From the NCBI GenBank assembly GCA_023055505.1, contig JALIRH010000003.1:1479501-1543500 (forward strand): a stretch of 64,000 nucleotides of DNA, written 5' to 3'. Positions 1 to 11,591 of the stretch are shown here, in pieces. This DNA is from Callipepla californica brunnescens (lineage: Eukaryota; Chordata; Aves; Galliformes; Odontophoridae). Each line of letters opens with the position of its first letter. The stretch's first letter is position 1. A program made the translations under genes and the position numbers. The notes under the pieces are model-generated. The model had not been told where the DNA came from. It ran no database searches and saw only the letters and a list, made by a program, of their open reading frames with translations.

Positions 1-1749
1 TTCTCACCCTTCTCCTTTCTCTTTTCTTCCTTTCCTTTACCCCACTAGTCATGTAACTGTTCAGCTATCTTTCGGTGCTCATTTATCCCATCTTTAATTT
101 AGAAAATTCTTGATGTGATTCCAAAGAATTTCTTGGGAAATGAGAATCAATTCCCAAAAAAAACCTCAGGGATCTTCCACTTCTTTCCAAAAGACAGAGA
201 GAGATCCAGCAGCATTAAAATCTGTCCACTGTACAATTTTCATGAGAGTTTCTTTTAAGTCTTATTTTTGTGGGTTTTTTTTTGTTTTGTTTTTTAATGA
301 TGTCTTGTATTTCTTTTGTATCTCTCTAATCTCCCACAATGATCTGTGTTTTAAATGTTTTAAATGCTCATTAAAAACTCTGTTAGGTAAACGTATAAGC
401 GTAATGCTCTCTAGACTGAAGATGCACTTCATATTAGTATAATGAGTCTTGAACAACTAATGGGATGAGAACTACGAGCTAAGAAAAGTTACCACCTGTG
501 TATTCCACAAGTTCTACTGTTCATGATACCTTTCGTTCTATAAGAGCGGCTTTCAGGATATGCTAACGTGTCAAAGGAAGAAAAATATGTTAATATTCCT
601 TAGAGGAAATGTTTTTGTAACAGAGTGGGGGTAAGAGTCTTTGTGATGTGTAGAACCCTCATGATTCATCTGCAAGATCTTGCAGACATAGGCTATTTTA
701 TGTGCCTAATGAAACTGTAGACCATGTTTTAATTATGTGCAACACCAAATCCAGAACTTCCAGAAATTCCAATGTTTTTTGGCCCACAGCGTACAGGAGA
801 AACAAACACATAAACAAATGCACAAAATAAGCATACAAAAAAAATCTTGCTATCTTCCTAAAATAGGAAAGAGAAATTGATCAGTTCTTGGGGAAAGAGT
901 CAAGAGTCAACACTTGTGGCTTGGTGAAACTGGAAAATAGAAGCACTTCTGTACAAAGATGTATGTATGAATAAGGAGGATGACAGTCAGTAATTCTGTA
1001 AAGGATTTCTATCTATGTGGTGAAGTGGAAGGGTTTTATTAGAGGCAGACTAACATAAGTGTTAAGTTCTCTCAGAGAAGTTGGCCTTGTCATGATATTT
1101 GGAAGTGCTCAGATGTATGAGTATTTTAAATAATATTTTCTTCTACAGTCTGTTGGGGAAAAAATTATAATAATTGTAATCTGTGGACTCTGGAATCAAC
1201 AGAAAGGTGTCTATTTTTGATGAGTCTGATGAAAACCTAATTTCCAGTGCTGTCCACCTTTGTTAACCAATTCCAGAAAAAGAGGCAATATATGTTGCTG
1301 CCTGTGAATGTATTTTGATAATATTTCAGCTAGATGTCCATCCCCTTAAAAAAGCAACACTTTCATATCTCTCATGACTTGCCACCCATATATCAGATTA
1401 ATGAGCCATACAATGTAGGGGATGCGTTGTAGCATTGCATAATCAGTGCATGAAAAAGTGAAGGGGAGGAGAAGACAATAACAGCATATTTGAAGAATTT
1501 ATGGTGCAGAGCAATTATAATAATAAAAAGAAAAGAAAATTCTCGTCCAAGTGGAATTTACTACTTCTATCCATGAGCAGCAATATATTGTAAGATGCTG
1601 CCAGAACCTAGTAATGATTTTTTCTCATTATTTTATTTCCACTATGTATGAAACTGACAGGAGAAATAGGATGTATTTCATATATTAGATACATCAATAT
1701 ATTTAACAATTTTCTCTGTTATTTCTTCCTCATAGCAAAAAAGAAAGAA

Positions 1750-1776
1750 AACAAAACAAACAAACAAACAAAAAAA
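1750..1776. repeat. (AAAC)n simple repeat
   Basis: A short run of AAAC units followed by an A-run, in A-rich DNA. It may be a simple microsatellite. Confidence 0.7.
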
Positions 1777-3012
1777 GATGTGCATTCATAAACAACTGTT
1801 ACACTATCTGAATTGAAGAGAAAAGAATATGTGTTGCGTATAGCACAACAGTTCAGGTCAGTTTTGTATATTAAATGTGTCATAAGGTGAATAAAAATGA
1901 AAGATAAAAAAACTAACTTATTTTAAATCAAATCAGCTATTGATAAATCCCAGAAGGGAAGTAAAAAACAAAGGAATAGATTGCAACTGATGAATGAATA
2001 AATCTAGAAAGTAATGAGATAATTAAATATTTTTCACTTAAGCTTTTTGATAAGAATAGAAAAAAAATGCATCAAACTGCTGAAGGAAGTAGACCCACTC
2101 AGGATTTTTGCAAACATAGGGACTTATTCAGATTTTCATGGCCTTGACCTTTAGGTATGGTTTGAAAACTTTTCCAACATTACCTGTTATGAGACATGCT
2201 TTATATTTTTAACCTCTTCTGTACTGTAATATAAATTAGCATTTTTTCTTGTCGCCTAGATTTTTTTACCCCCAAAACTAAAGCAATCTCAAGACAGTGT
2301 ACTTCTCATCTATTCCACAGTTATAACTGAAAAGTTAGTTGACGCTTTCTCTTCTTGGTTACAAACATATAGCCTTACCAATAAGAAAACAGACTTACTA
2401 GGAATGCTGGAAAACTTGGGTCGCTCTGGTTTAGACTGTAATTTTCTAACAGTCGATGTATAAGATTCATCTCATTTTTTTAGATTTACTATGTGTATCT
2501 TTTTTTTTCAAGGTAGCTTGATTTTACTTCAATACCAGGAAAAAATAAAAATGCAGATCAGTTCATTTCAACTCAGACTTTCCACTAAACAGAATTTACT
2601 TAATGGAACTTTTAATGACATCTAGGTGACTTAAAATAAAAATAAGAAGTAGAAAAGTGTCTGTCCTGAAGGATCAGGAATAAGTGTGGTTCTTGAAATA
2701 AAAGCCTCATTTAATATTTTCTCTTTTTTTTGCCTCTCTCTTTAAAGAGAAAAAAACTTAAATAATTTTGAACTATGTTGCTGATGATCGCTTGTCATAT
2801 AAATAATTAAGTCAATGTGTTCCTCAAACTAGCAGAATATTTTACTGTTTAAGACAACAAGCATGTCATCATACTATAAATGTCAGACATCTTAATCCAT
2901 GATATCAACATAAGTGGAACTAGAAGTTCCACAATAGCTCTGGCCATAGATCCTTTTCAGCTGTTACGCCTTCGTGACAAGTTTCCTAGAAAGTTACTGT
3001 GACTGTGTCTTA

Positions 3013-3038
3013 GTATGAGAGAAGAAACTCTCTCATAC
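3013..3038. repeat. Perfect 9-bp inverted repeat with 8-base loop
   Basis: GTATGAGAG is followed after 8 bases by its exact complement CTCTCATAC. No T-run or gene sits next to it, so a terminator or RNA role has no support. Probably a chance hairpin. Confidence 0.6.
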
Positions 3039-3725
3039 AGTTTATCAGTAATGAAAAATTAAAGGATGTAGAGGAAGGAGACCACACTTGTCACTATCAC
3101 AATATGCACATGTTATGTATTCACAAAGAATTTTGCTCATCATTTCATTTACAGTGACAGCTCTGTTTATTAACTTCAGAGATTTATGTGGCTATATATT
3201 TTATGTGCTAACAGAGCTATACACAGGGCTATATATTAGTTATCATTGAAAACACAGAAACTTTGTTTGCAAATAAGCTCAATTATTTAGAATGATAAAA
3301 TAACTTCACAAGGTTAATAAATGGCTTAGTATACCAGTATTTGATTATTTCCAAAACAAAATGTATATATGTCTAATTTTACTTTTGAAATACATGTTTA
3401 CAAATAATATAGTTTCATAATAAGTTTTCCAGTTAGAGATGAAGGAGGAGTCTTTTATGAAAGTCTAAATTCTTTTCCTACTCTATTTATCTCATGGAAG
3501 ATAATTTCTGAGCCCAAAATGCCAAGTTTAACAAATCACTACTCATTACACCTCGCCTAATACAACAACACTTCCTTATTTGAATATATTACAGATACAT
3601 GACCTGTCTTGTAAGAGAAGTAAGTAGGTCTTCTCTCATGAGAAAAGCTCTGTTAAGAAAATGGGGTAAAGTTTCAAGCATGATAACCTATTCTTCCTGA
3701 AACCTAGTCCAAAGTTGAGTATCAT

Positions 3726-4012
3726 GAATCATGGATCAGACCCTCCTGGTTACTATGTTAAGGCACGTATAAGACAAAGAGGTGATCCAAGACAGCCAGC
3801 ATGGTTTCACCAAGGGCAGATCTTGTCTGAACAGTTTGGTGACTTTCTATGATGAAGTGGTGGCATCAATGGACAGGGGAATGTCAATGGATGTCATCTA
3901 ACTGGACTTCTGCAAAAACTTTGACATTGTCCCTCACAACATCCTTCTCTCTAAGCTGGAGAGGTATGGATTTGAAGGATGGACCTCTAGTTCTATCACT
4001 AACTAATTACAT
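3726..4012 (+). mobile_element. CR1 LINE, reverse-transcriptase segment (5' block of a rearranged copy)
   Basis: Matches the CR1 ORF2 reverse-transcriptase region in plus orientation. It begins in the block that reads like 'gatcatggagcagatcctcc' in other copies and runs through the motif-A region, where tggacttctgcaaaaacttt corresponds to the Leu-Asp-Phe-x-Lys-Ala-Phe-Asp motif. The same stretch is seen in better condition at 50290-50570. Stops and frameshifts break the frame. It is directly followed by an inverted CR1 block (4015-4475) and then a plus-strand CR1 3' end (4490-4632), so it is best read as the 5' block of one copy whose middle was flipped. Confidence 0.85.
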
Positions 4013-4014
4013 GG

Positions 4015-4475
4015 AAAAAAAGGTCAATCCCCAGCTTTCCACAACCTCTTTTCAGCTAGTTGTAGAGGGCAATAAGGTCTTTCTTGAACTTCCTTATCTC
4101 CAGATTAAACAACCCCTGTACCCTCAGCCACTATTCATAAGATTTGTGTTCCAATCCCCTCAATAGCTTTGTTGCCTTCCTCTGAACATGGTCCATGGAC
4201 TCAATTTCCTTCTTATACTGAGGGGCATAAAACTGAACGCAGCTGTTGAAGTGTGGCCTCAACAGAGGTTAGTAAAGGGAGACAGTCGTCTCCCTGCTGC
4301 AACTAGCAACATTATTTCTGATGCAAGCCACGATGCCATTGGCCTTCTTAGGTACCAGGGCACACTGGTGGCTCATGTTTAGCTGAGCATCAATCAGCAC
4401 CCACCCCCTGGTCCATTTCTTCCACTCAGTCTTCTAGCCACTCTGCCCCAAGCCTCTAGTGTTTGCAGGTACGGA
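4015..4475 (-). mobile_element. CR1 LINE, inverted middle block (ORF2 C-terminal part)
   Basis: Minus-strand CR1. Read on the minus strand it runs from the Gly-rich segment before 'ctgaacatgagccaccagtgtgcc' through the region for the ORF2 C-terminus ('aggggattggaacac', 'gagggtacaggggttgttta') and stops before the 3' untranslated end. The 3' 8-mer tail is missing at its left edge. A separate minus-strand insertion would normally keep its 3' end, so its absence argues for inversion of the middle of the surrounding plus-strand CR1. Confidence 0.8.
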
Positions 4476-4489
4476 ACTGAATTGAAAAA

Positions 4490-4632
4490 AAAAGGAAGTG
4501 TCTGGACGAAGCTCTCAGACATAAGATCTAAATTTTGTGTGATCCTGTGCAGTGTCAGGAGTTGGACTCGATTTTTATGGGTCCTGTTCAACTTGGAATA
4601 TTCTATGGATCTATGATTCTATGATTCTAAAT
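4490..4632 (+). mobile_element. CR1 LINE, 3' untranslated end with 8-mer tail
   Basis: Starts with a block like 'aagtgtctggac', continues with 'gtcaggagttggactcgat' and a 'gggtcctgttcaactt' block, and ends in repeated ATTCTATG-like units (tatggatctatgattctatgattct). This is the typical avian CR1 3' terminus in plus orientation. It completes the copy that begins at 3726. Confidence 0.88.
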
Positions 4633-6327
4633 GCTTCTTTATGTAGTATAGGCAATTTAATATAAAAATTAAAAAAAAAAAAGACAACCCAACATATCTA
4701 TAAAAATTTATGTAGTAAATAACTATGCTAGAGGTGTACATTTGGAATACAGATAGAAAAGCAGCCCTTTTAACTTGATTCAATTTGTGTTTAAACCACA
4801 GAAAAGGATCTATCAAGATTATGGAATGCAGGGTCATTTGGTGAGTTTTTGGTAAAGGCCAAGGACTAATGAATGCATAAGCATGTCCAATACTTTGTCA
4901 GAAGAAAATTGCTGAAACATCTACCGTTGATTACTAGGATTTCCTGTAGGTATAGGCCAAGCATAAACTCTTGGCATTCATGTACCAGGTCAATGCTATT
5001 TTCAAGAAATGAAAACCATTTGGGCTAATTTTCTCATTTGTACTAGGGCTTGTTCTGCTGCCTTAAATATTTTATCATTCCATTTGTCACAAGAACTTAA
5101 AAAAATAGTGACAACTTCAAGCAAGATACATAAAGTCAAGATCATGATTACTGATATGATAGACACAGTATAAGTACAACAATGACATTAACTCATGTCA
5201 GTGTACTGTGTGAGCTGCAGACACCGTGGATAGAATCCTGGAGTGGATTGGGCATCCAGAACCTATCCAAACTCCTTAGTTGAGCAAAGAAGTTAGTGGG
5301 TACCAAGGCAGCCCCAGACCAGGAATTTGGCACTTCATGGTAATGAGGATGGGAAGAGGCTAGGCTGGGACATGGGCCTGCAATTAGGCCAAGCTGAGCA
5401 GGGCCAGGATGTGTGGAGCAGGAAATAAGACTTGCTGCAGCCCCACTGGGAAAGGAGTTGATGGCCCCAGAGGATAACGTGTTGTTTTGGGGCAGGTGCA
5501 GTAGCCATGGAAGAGGGGTGTGGACAAGGGAAGCAAAGTGTCAGTGCCTTTAGGACCCTAATATCTTGGAGGAATTCAGCAGAATTAAGAATCGCTGAAG
5601 TTTCTAGCAAACTGATTGTGGCAGTATGCAGCTGCACAGACAGTGTAGAGATGTCAACAGGAAACTTGTTTTCAAAAATATTAAGTAAGAAAAAGAAAAG
5701 TTTTAAACCATAGCTTTTAAAAAATACTTCATTTTTATTGATTATGTACTCTCAAAACTGACTTTATGAAAACAATCTGTAACTTGGACCTGTTATTTGT
5801 GATTGGTTGAACTTGTCAAAAGAAAACAGTAATAACAAGAAATCAATTTTAGACAGACAAAAGTCATATAGGTCTGGGAGAATGTCCTGTGTAATTCTCT
5901 GACCTAAATATAATCAGTGAAATTGTTAACTAAAAATTCTTTTTTCACCACTGTTTTTTTTTTGTTCCACTACTTTCGGTGTTTTGCCTTCAGTCACATT
6001 TATACAATCTGATTGAAAGTAATGAAGTTGCACAAGTGAATCTGAAGGCAATATGTGGCCTGCAAAAACCTTTATTATTGATGATCCATTAGTCAGATAG
6101 AAGACAAATAATCTTCTCAACCCCAGTCCTAATTTAAAGGGCCAGCAGTCAGAAAAAACATTTCAATAGTACCTGAATGAATTTGATTGAGAAATTATGG
6201 GGGAAAAACACTATTAAATGTGCAATACTATTTTAGTAGAAAATTTTCAGAATAGTCTTGCACTTTAAGAATTAATCACATCCTGGTGCCTAGTCCCTAT
6301 CTGAAGGCAGAATATTCCATTTTCCCT
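4633..6327. other. Mostly AT-rich non-coding DNA with one GC-richer island
   Basis: No element was recognised. A clearly GC-richer block at about 5210-5560 stands out. It shows few CpG dinucleotides, no splice-bounded open frame and no similarity to the CR1 or LTR copies elsewhere in the window. Confidence 0.5.
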
Positions 6328-6490
6328 TTGCTTCATATGCATATTCATATGCACTTCCATATCAGACGCCATTTTGTCAGAATGCCACTCTGCTGCCATC
6401 TGTTGCATGGCAACAGAATGTAACAGAATATTGGCAAAATTTTTCAGCTTCTACTGCCATGCCACCAACACATTCCTATGACATGTTTTT
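6328..6490 (-). mobile_element. Mariner (Galluhop-like) 5' fragment with start of transposase
   Basis: On the minus strand this reads as the end of the mariner 5' untranslated region followed by the start of the transposase. The likely start codon is at 6372-6370, giving Met-Ala-Ser-Asp-Met-Glu-Val-His-Met-Asn-Met-His-Met-Lys-Gln-Arg, as I remember for the chicken Galluhop mariner. The upstream block includes 'gttgccatgcaacagatggc', also familiar from that family. Homology stops after the Lys-Gln codons, so the DDD catalytic domain and both terminal inverted repeats are missing. Family name is from memory. Confidence 0.75.
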
Positions 6491-7621
6491 TAGAATTCAC
6501 CCTTACATCCACCTAAAAAATCTCATTTATGTGAATGATACTTTCTATGGGTAAAGGAATCTACTCACCTATAAAAATATATACATAGCCAGTGAATAAT
6601 TATTTCTAGTACTCATTCAGTTAAATTTCTCTGACAATTACTATTTCACTTTTTTATTATCATCAAAACAATCTCTCTTTATATGACTATTATAATTATT
6701 TTTTTCCCGGGCAACAAATGTTTTCTTTGTAGTTTCCTAAAATGACAATGACAAGCATAGGCAAAGCATATTTATGATGCTTCAATTTTTCAGTCCTATT
6801 TTCACACTCTCATTAGAAGATAATACTGAGAGATATGTCACTGCTCTATTCATTTATTTATTTGACAAAGTTATCAGTGGTGGATTTGTCATGAAGGAGT
6901 CATATTTTCACTAAAAATTTTGCAACTGATATCAGATAGTCAGACATGTCAAAGAATTGATTCATTATAAGGGAAGAAAATAACAGTTGTCCTCTGTGCT
7001 AGGGAATAACAAACTATGCAGTGTAAAAATATCTAATTATCATGTGTCAAAATTAGATCCATAAATACACATTCAAGAACTAAGTATTGCCAGTGGATAC
7101 TGTTTGTTGCAAAAGTATGATAGCAAGACAAACATTAGAAGAACATACTAAATGTACAGAGTATCTTCAGACATTGTTTAGTGGTAGAGCTTTCCTCCAA
7201 AGTCTAAATAAATTCGTATAAAATTAGCAAAGAATATTTCAGGACATTTGTTGTCTGGGATAATTACAGCTAACTTCCATCTCTAACTTTCTTGCCTGGG
7301 AGAAAATGATTCTATTTCACTCATAACCACCAGAAATATTTTATATATATATAAATTTATATATATATATGTATTGTACTTCACTGTCCAACATGATGAA
7401 GTGAACAGAAAACCTGAGAAATCAGATTACCCAGACTATACTGATACCGTCTACTTTTTATATACCATAAAGATGTTTTTACTTTTATTTTATAACGGCA
7501 GCAGAGGAGGCTAATTCACAGCCATTGATTATTAAATGGGCTTAATGCTCCTTAGGAGAATTTTAGATAAAATGGATGTTTATTAATGGGGAAAAAAAAA
7601 TGTCCTTCTTGTTTTTCGGTC
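6491..7621. other. AT-rich non-coding stretch
   Basis: No gene or familiar element was recognised apart from an AT dinucleotide repeat at 7341-7371. Confidence 0.55.
7341..7371. repeat. (TA)n microsatellite, self-complementary
   Basis: Two TA-dinucleotide runs flank a central AAATTT, so the whole 30 bases can fold on itself. Confidence 0.8.
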
Positions 7622-8345
7622 TTTAGGTCTCTTAATAAGTCCATGGGACCTCATCAGGTTCACCTCAGAGTGCTGAAGGAATTTGTGGACTTCATAACTG
7701 TACCCTTCTAAATAATTTACCAATGATCATGGGAGTCTGCACAGGTGCCTACTGACTAGAAGCTAGCCAGTATTATATCCATCTACAAAATGGTTTGAAA
7801 GAAGACCCAGGAAATTATAGATCTATTATTCTAATTTCCATCTCTTGAAAAGTTATAGGGAAGGTCATCCTCTGAGATGCTGAAAGTGTTAACCTACTAT
7901 TAGGCATAGCCAAAAAGGGCTTATCAGAGGAAAGTCCCACCTTATCAATCTGATTACCTTCCAAAGTTATAATAGCAGATGTCATTTTTCTGGGTTTCAG
8001 TGAGCCCTTTGATACTATCCTCATCCTTTTGGACAAACTGTCCAGCTGTGAGATAAACAGATTAGGGAGAGCAGCTCAGTAAAACAGGAATCTGGGGGTG
8101 CTGCATGTCAGCAGGCTAAACTTCACGCAGCAGTGTGCCCTGACATCTAAGAGGACAAATGGCATTTTAGGATGCATTAAACACAGCATAGCCAGCAGGT
8201 CAAAACAGGTGACTTTTCCAGTTCTATTCTCCATAAAAAAGCATTCAGAGAAGGGCAATGAAGCTGATAAAAGGGCTGGAAGGCATTTCCTATAAAGGAG
8301 TGGCTGAGGACATCTGGATTGTCTAGCCTGAAGAAAAAGAGTTAA
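7622..8345 (+). mobile_element. Old CR1 LINE, ORF2 segment, 3'-truncated
   Basis: Diverged plus-strand CR1. It opens in the block 'aagtccatgggacctcatca', which precedes the reverse transcriptase in CR1 ORF2. It then shows 'gacccaggaaattatag', the RT motif-A region ('gggtttcagtgagccctttg'), 'ctgggggtgctgcatgtcag', 'gcagtgtgccctgac' and 'tctagcctgaagaaaaagag'. Parts between are deleted, and the 3' untranslated end with the 8-mer tail is missing. No usable reading frame remains. Confidence 0.8.
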
Positions 8346-8504
8346 CATCAGAGATATAGTCTTCTACCCCATTAGTTCCGTTCCATTCCAACGTTAAAAG
8401 TGGATACAAGAAAATACCACTGGTTGCAGAAGTGATTTTGTGTGTGTATGTAAATACTGTATATTTTCTGTCTTTGTTTTCATGTAGCTGTAGGATATGA
8501 AATT

Positions 8505-8962
8505 ACATGGAGAACAGGAGAGGTGCCTTAAGACTGGAGGAAAGACAATGTCACTCCAGTCTTCAAAAAATGCAAGAAGAACCTGGGAAACAACAGGTCA
8601 ATCAGTCTCATTTCTGTCCCTTGGAACAACTTTTTCTGGATATCACAGCAGTGTGAAAGAAAAGTGTAAGAAAATAAGGTTATCAGTAATAGCCAACATG
8701 GATTCACCAAGGGAAACCATGCTTGACCAATCCAGCAGCCTTTTATGATCTGTTCTTGTTTAACATCTTCATCAGTTACCTGGATGAAGGGATAGAGCAC
8801 ACCCTCAGCAAGTTTGCTGACAATATAAAGCTAGAAGGAGGGGCTGGTACACTAGAAGGCTACTCTGTCATTGAGCAAGTCCTGGACAGACTGGAGAATT
8901 GGGCAAAATGGAATCCCCCTGCAACTCTGACATTTTTTGAAACTATGATTCTGTTTGCATGG
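8505..8962 (+). mobile_element. CR1 LINE, reverse-transcriptase segment plus possible 3' tail
   Basis: Plus-strand CR1 starting with 'aagactggaggaaagacaat', passing 'agccaacatggattcaccaa' and 'aacatcttcatcagttacct', then 'agcaagtttgctgacaatat', which is the catalytic motif C region: Phe-Ala-Asp-Asn, so the second Asp has been lost. CR1 similarity ends near 8925. The next bases ('aaactatgattctg') resemble a decayed CR1 8-mer tail, which would mean an internal deletion joins the RT region to the 3' end. Of the two claims, the RT part is firm and the tail is tentative. Confidence 0.8.
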
Positions 8963-9017
8963 AAGAAAATAAAACAAAACAACCACAACAACAAAACAGT
9001 AACAAAAAACAACAACT
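8963..9017. repeat. A/C-rich simple repeat (AAC/AAAAC type)
   Basis: A run made almost only of A and C, lying exactly between two CR1 fragments. It may be an expanded tail-like sequence at the junction. Confidence 0.65.
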
Positions 9018-10005
9018 GGCGACCCAGACGAAGGGCTTACCCAGAATTGTGGCAGTTCAGGTCTCTGGCTGCAAGAAATGACTGAGCCTGCTGCTGCTGC
9101 GAGGTGCAAGTGCGTGGATGAGTTGCTCAGCCTGGTGGAGGAGCTCAGGGAGGAGGTGGAAAGGCAGAGAGCCATCAGGCAATGTGAGCAGGAGATTGAC
9201 TTGTGGAGTGACTTGCTGGTGGACCAGAGGGAAGGGTGCCAGGGAGGCACCCTCAGAAAAGTGGTGGACTCCCTGTCCTGTCACAGTTGGACAGACCTGA
9301 TATAAGAGGAGGGTAGAAAAAGAGCCCTGGCTTGGCATCAGGGGCCTGTCTTCACTGACTGCCTGTACCACTTCCCCAGGTTCCCCTAAGCAATAGGTTT
9401 GGGGTGCTAGAAACTGATGAGGAGGTGAGTGGGGAGGTGAGGGAGGATCTGCCTAAGATGGGCACTAAGGTGAAGCAGCTGTCCCCACACCCTGAAAATG
9501 CCTAGACAGGAAGAGACAGACTAAGGAAAGTGTTCCCACTTTGATAAACAAGGACAGAAAACTGGCTTCCTCAGACACAGAAAACACTGTTGTACTCAGT
9601 AAGTGCTTTGCCTCAGTCTTCACTGGTGGTCAGGCTCCCCCTGTCTGCCAGAATCCTTAACCTTTAGGTGGGGGTGAGAGGAGCGGATTCCATCCCACTG
9701 TAGCAGAGGAACAAACCTGAGACCTCCTCATGAAACTGAATGTACGTAAGTCCATGGGGCCAGATGATATGCATCCCAGGGTTCTGAGAGATGGCTGATA
9801 TGGTTGCCAAGCTGCTCTCCATCATATGTGAAAAATCATGGCTGTTGGGTGAAATCCCTGGAGATTGGAAAAAGGGAAACATTACTCCCATTTTTAAGAA
9901 AGGGAGAAAGGATGACCCAGGGAACTACCGGCTGGTGAGCCTCACCTCTGCACCTGGGAAGATCATGGAGTAGATCCTCCAGGTTACCATGCTAAGAAAT
10001 ACATT
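9018..10005 (+). mobile_element. CR1 LINE with ORF1 start fused to ORF2 pre-RT region
   Basis: Plus-strand CR1 that keeps a 5' portion, unusual because most copies here are 5'-truncated. 9018-9490 carries the ORF1 start region. From about 9500 the sequence matches the stretch between endonuclease and reverse transcriptase ('gctttgcctcagtcttcact', then 'aagtccatggggccagatga'), and it ends in the start of the RT domain ('cctgggaagatcatggag') near 10005. The rest of ORF1 and the whole endonuclease domain are missing, so it has a large internal deletion; the 3' end is also absent. Confidence 0.82.
9078..9305 (+). pseudogene. CR1 ORF1 protein remnant, coiled-coil N-terminus
   Basis: A 75-codon open frame. 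CR1 ORF1 proteins bind RNA and are thought to accompany the element's RNA during retrotransposition. The visible part has a Cys-Lys-Cys-Val-Asp start at residues 10-14, then a heptad-like run rich in Leu, Glu and Arg (ELLSLVEELREEVERQRAI, residues 15-33), and a Cys-Glu-x-Glu-Ile-Asp block, as in CR1 ORF1 N-termini. The frame stops at 9305; the RNA-binding and C-terminal parts are not present. The first ATG at 9078 follows directly on 'ggctgcaagaa', as in other copies, but whether it is the original start is unclear. Not expected to function. Confidence 0.7.
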
Positions 10006-11365
10006 CCTAGAGAGACTCCTACAATTTAAAGTATGAATTAAATCACAGGGGAAATAGAGATGACTTTGACATATAATTTCATGTAGAACAATTTATCTGC
10101 TTTTAAATTCTTGGCAAAATTCTAAAAAATTCTGCTTAATCTCCATTAACATTTTATATTAAATCTGAAGGCATCTGTAAGTTCTGTGTCTGTACATATA
10201 ATCCATAAAACATTAAAAGTTTTTCACCTAAACTTTTATATATTAAATGTGTACTTGTAAAACAGATTTTAACGCACTGTAATCTGCTTTCTATTTTGAA
10301 CTTCAAATTGAACCTTTTGTATTACTGTTCCATATCCAAATATGACATTCTGCAGGTCTCTATTAGTTTTGATTGGTTACCATGGAAACTGGTAAGAGAA
10401 AAAGAGAAGACAAATATGTTTGTGGATTTAAACATAGTGAGTTACATCCTTTCATACATTTCTGTAAAAAAAACCAAACATATATACATACACACACACA
10501 CAGACACACACACACATATATATAAGTCCATACAAAACAAAAGAAAATCAAAACAAACAGAAAACAACACTGACTGAATATAGAGACAAAAACTTATTTT
10601 TAGAGATGGGCCACAGTAAATCATGTGATTTGGGCAAGACTGAAGGCATTTATGATTTATACTGGCTTCACCAAAGACTTCTATTGATACTGAAAACATA
10701 AATGTCACTGACAGCAGGAGCTAAAGTCATCTAAAATCTTCATCAGTCTGCCTACCCAACACAAACTGGGGATGAAAGCAAAAGGTGAACCTGAAAATTA
10801 TGCCAAATAATAAGACATCAGAAAACAGGTGCTTGTTCTGGAAAGAATCAAAACCTAATCTTCTGGAGCATATCAAAATACTCTCAGCTTACAGTGACAT
10901 TTTGCTGTTATCAATACAAATTAAATTAAAAAAAGTGATTAAAGAATTTCTATAAAATCCAAATTTACAAGTTCTTTCAGTACCAAACTATGGAAAAAAA
11001 TATATATATGATGGTACATACTTACTGTGAAAACTCGATAATTTATATCATAGCTCAGATCAAGTAGGATCTTTTGATCATATGGCTAGATAGCGGAGAA
11101 CTAGGTTCTAACTATCCACAGTATACTTTTCAAGGAGACCAACAGAAACATTTTCATTTCCCATCCGAGTCTCCATTCCACCACAAAGACAAGTAGAAAT
11201 GCAGTCACTCAGAAGGAGAGACAAGAATGGAAGATACAGTGAAAACAACAGTGCTCAGATAACAGATGTAGTGAGTTGCCTACAGGAAAATATGTATGAT
11301 TGCGATCTGTAGAATGAAAAAATAAGGGCACCTGGATCCTTCATATACACTGTTTAGTGAGCAAT
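10006..11365. other. AT-rich non-coding stretch
   Basis: No gene or familiar transposon was recognised. A CA/TA microsatellite lies at 10480-10524 and a short TA run near 11000. Confidence 0.55.
10480..10524. repeat. (CA)n/(TA)n compound microsatellite
   Basis: TA units, then CA units interrupted once by CAGA, then TA units again. A likely length-variable locus. Confidence 0.9.
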
Positions 11366-11442
11366 ATTGGTAGTAATTGGAAGGTTGGACTACGTGAGCT
11401 TAGAGGTCTTTTTCAACCTTAATGATAATATGATTTTATGAA
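11366..11442 (+). mobile_element. CR1 LINE, plus-strand 3' end
   Basis: 'aattggaaggttggactacg' followed by 'gaggtctttttcaacctta' and decayed 8-mer units (atgataatatgattttatga). Only the last ~75 bases of the element remain. It points toward the minus-strand CR1 at 11592. Confidence 0.75.
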
Positions 11443-11591
11443 ATTTAAACTGTTTGGACTTGACTTTGTCCTTTTTTCCCATTGGGTTGCTGTAGTGTTG
11501 GAAATTGAGACACAAACACAGCACCATGGCTTCCCCATTCTTCCTGGATACATACAGGAACCAGAAAGAAATCGTAGGGATAAACACTTTG

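Larger units (their letters stand above)
1..3725. other. AT-rich non-coding stretch, no recognised element
   Basis: No coding region or familiar repeat was recognised. Short open frames near the left edge are T- or A-rich chance frames. The only structures seen are an AAAC-type simple repeat near 1750-1776 and a perfect 9-bp hairpin at 3013-3038. It could be intron or intergenic DNA. Confidence 0.6.

Noticed and set aside
3013..3038. Terminator or small RNA hairpin
   Set aside because: A 9-bp stem with no adjacent transcript signal; chance occurrence is plausible in AT-rich DNA.
5210..5560. CpG-island promoter
   Set aside because: GC is raised but CpG is scarce and no gene start follows.
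9017..9030. TGGCGACCCAGACG, resembling a retroviral primer-binding site
   Set aside because: What follows is CR1 ORF1 sequence and what precedes is an A/C-rich repeat, not an LTR end.
8852..9371. Minus-strand frames of 132 and 104 codons
   Set aside because: Antisense shadows of CR1 ORF1 and RT sequence read on the plus strand.
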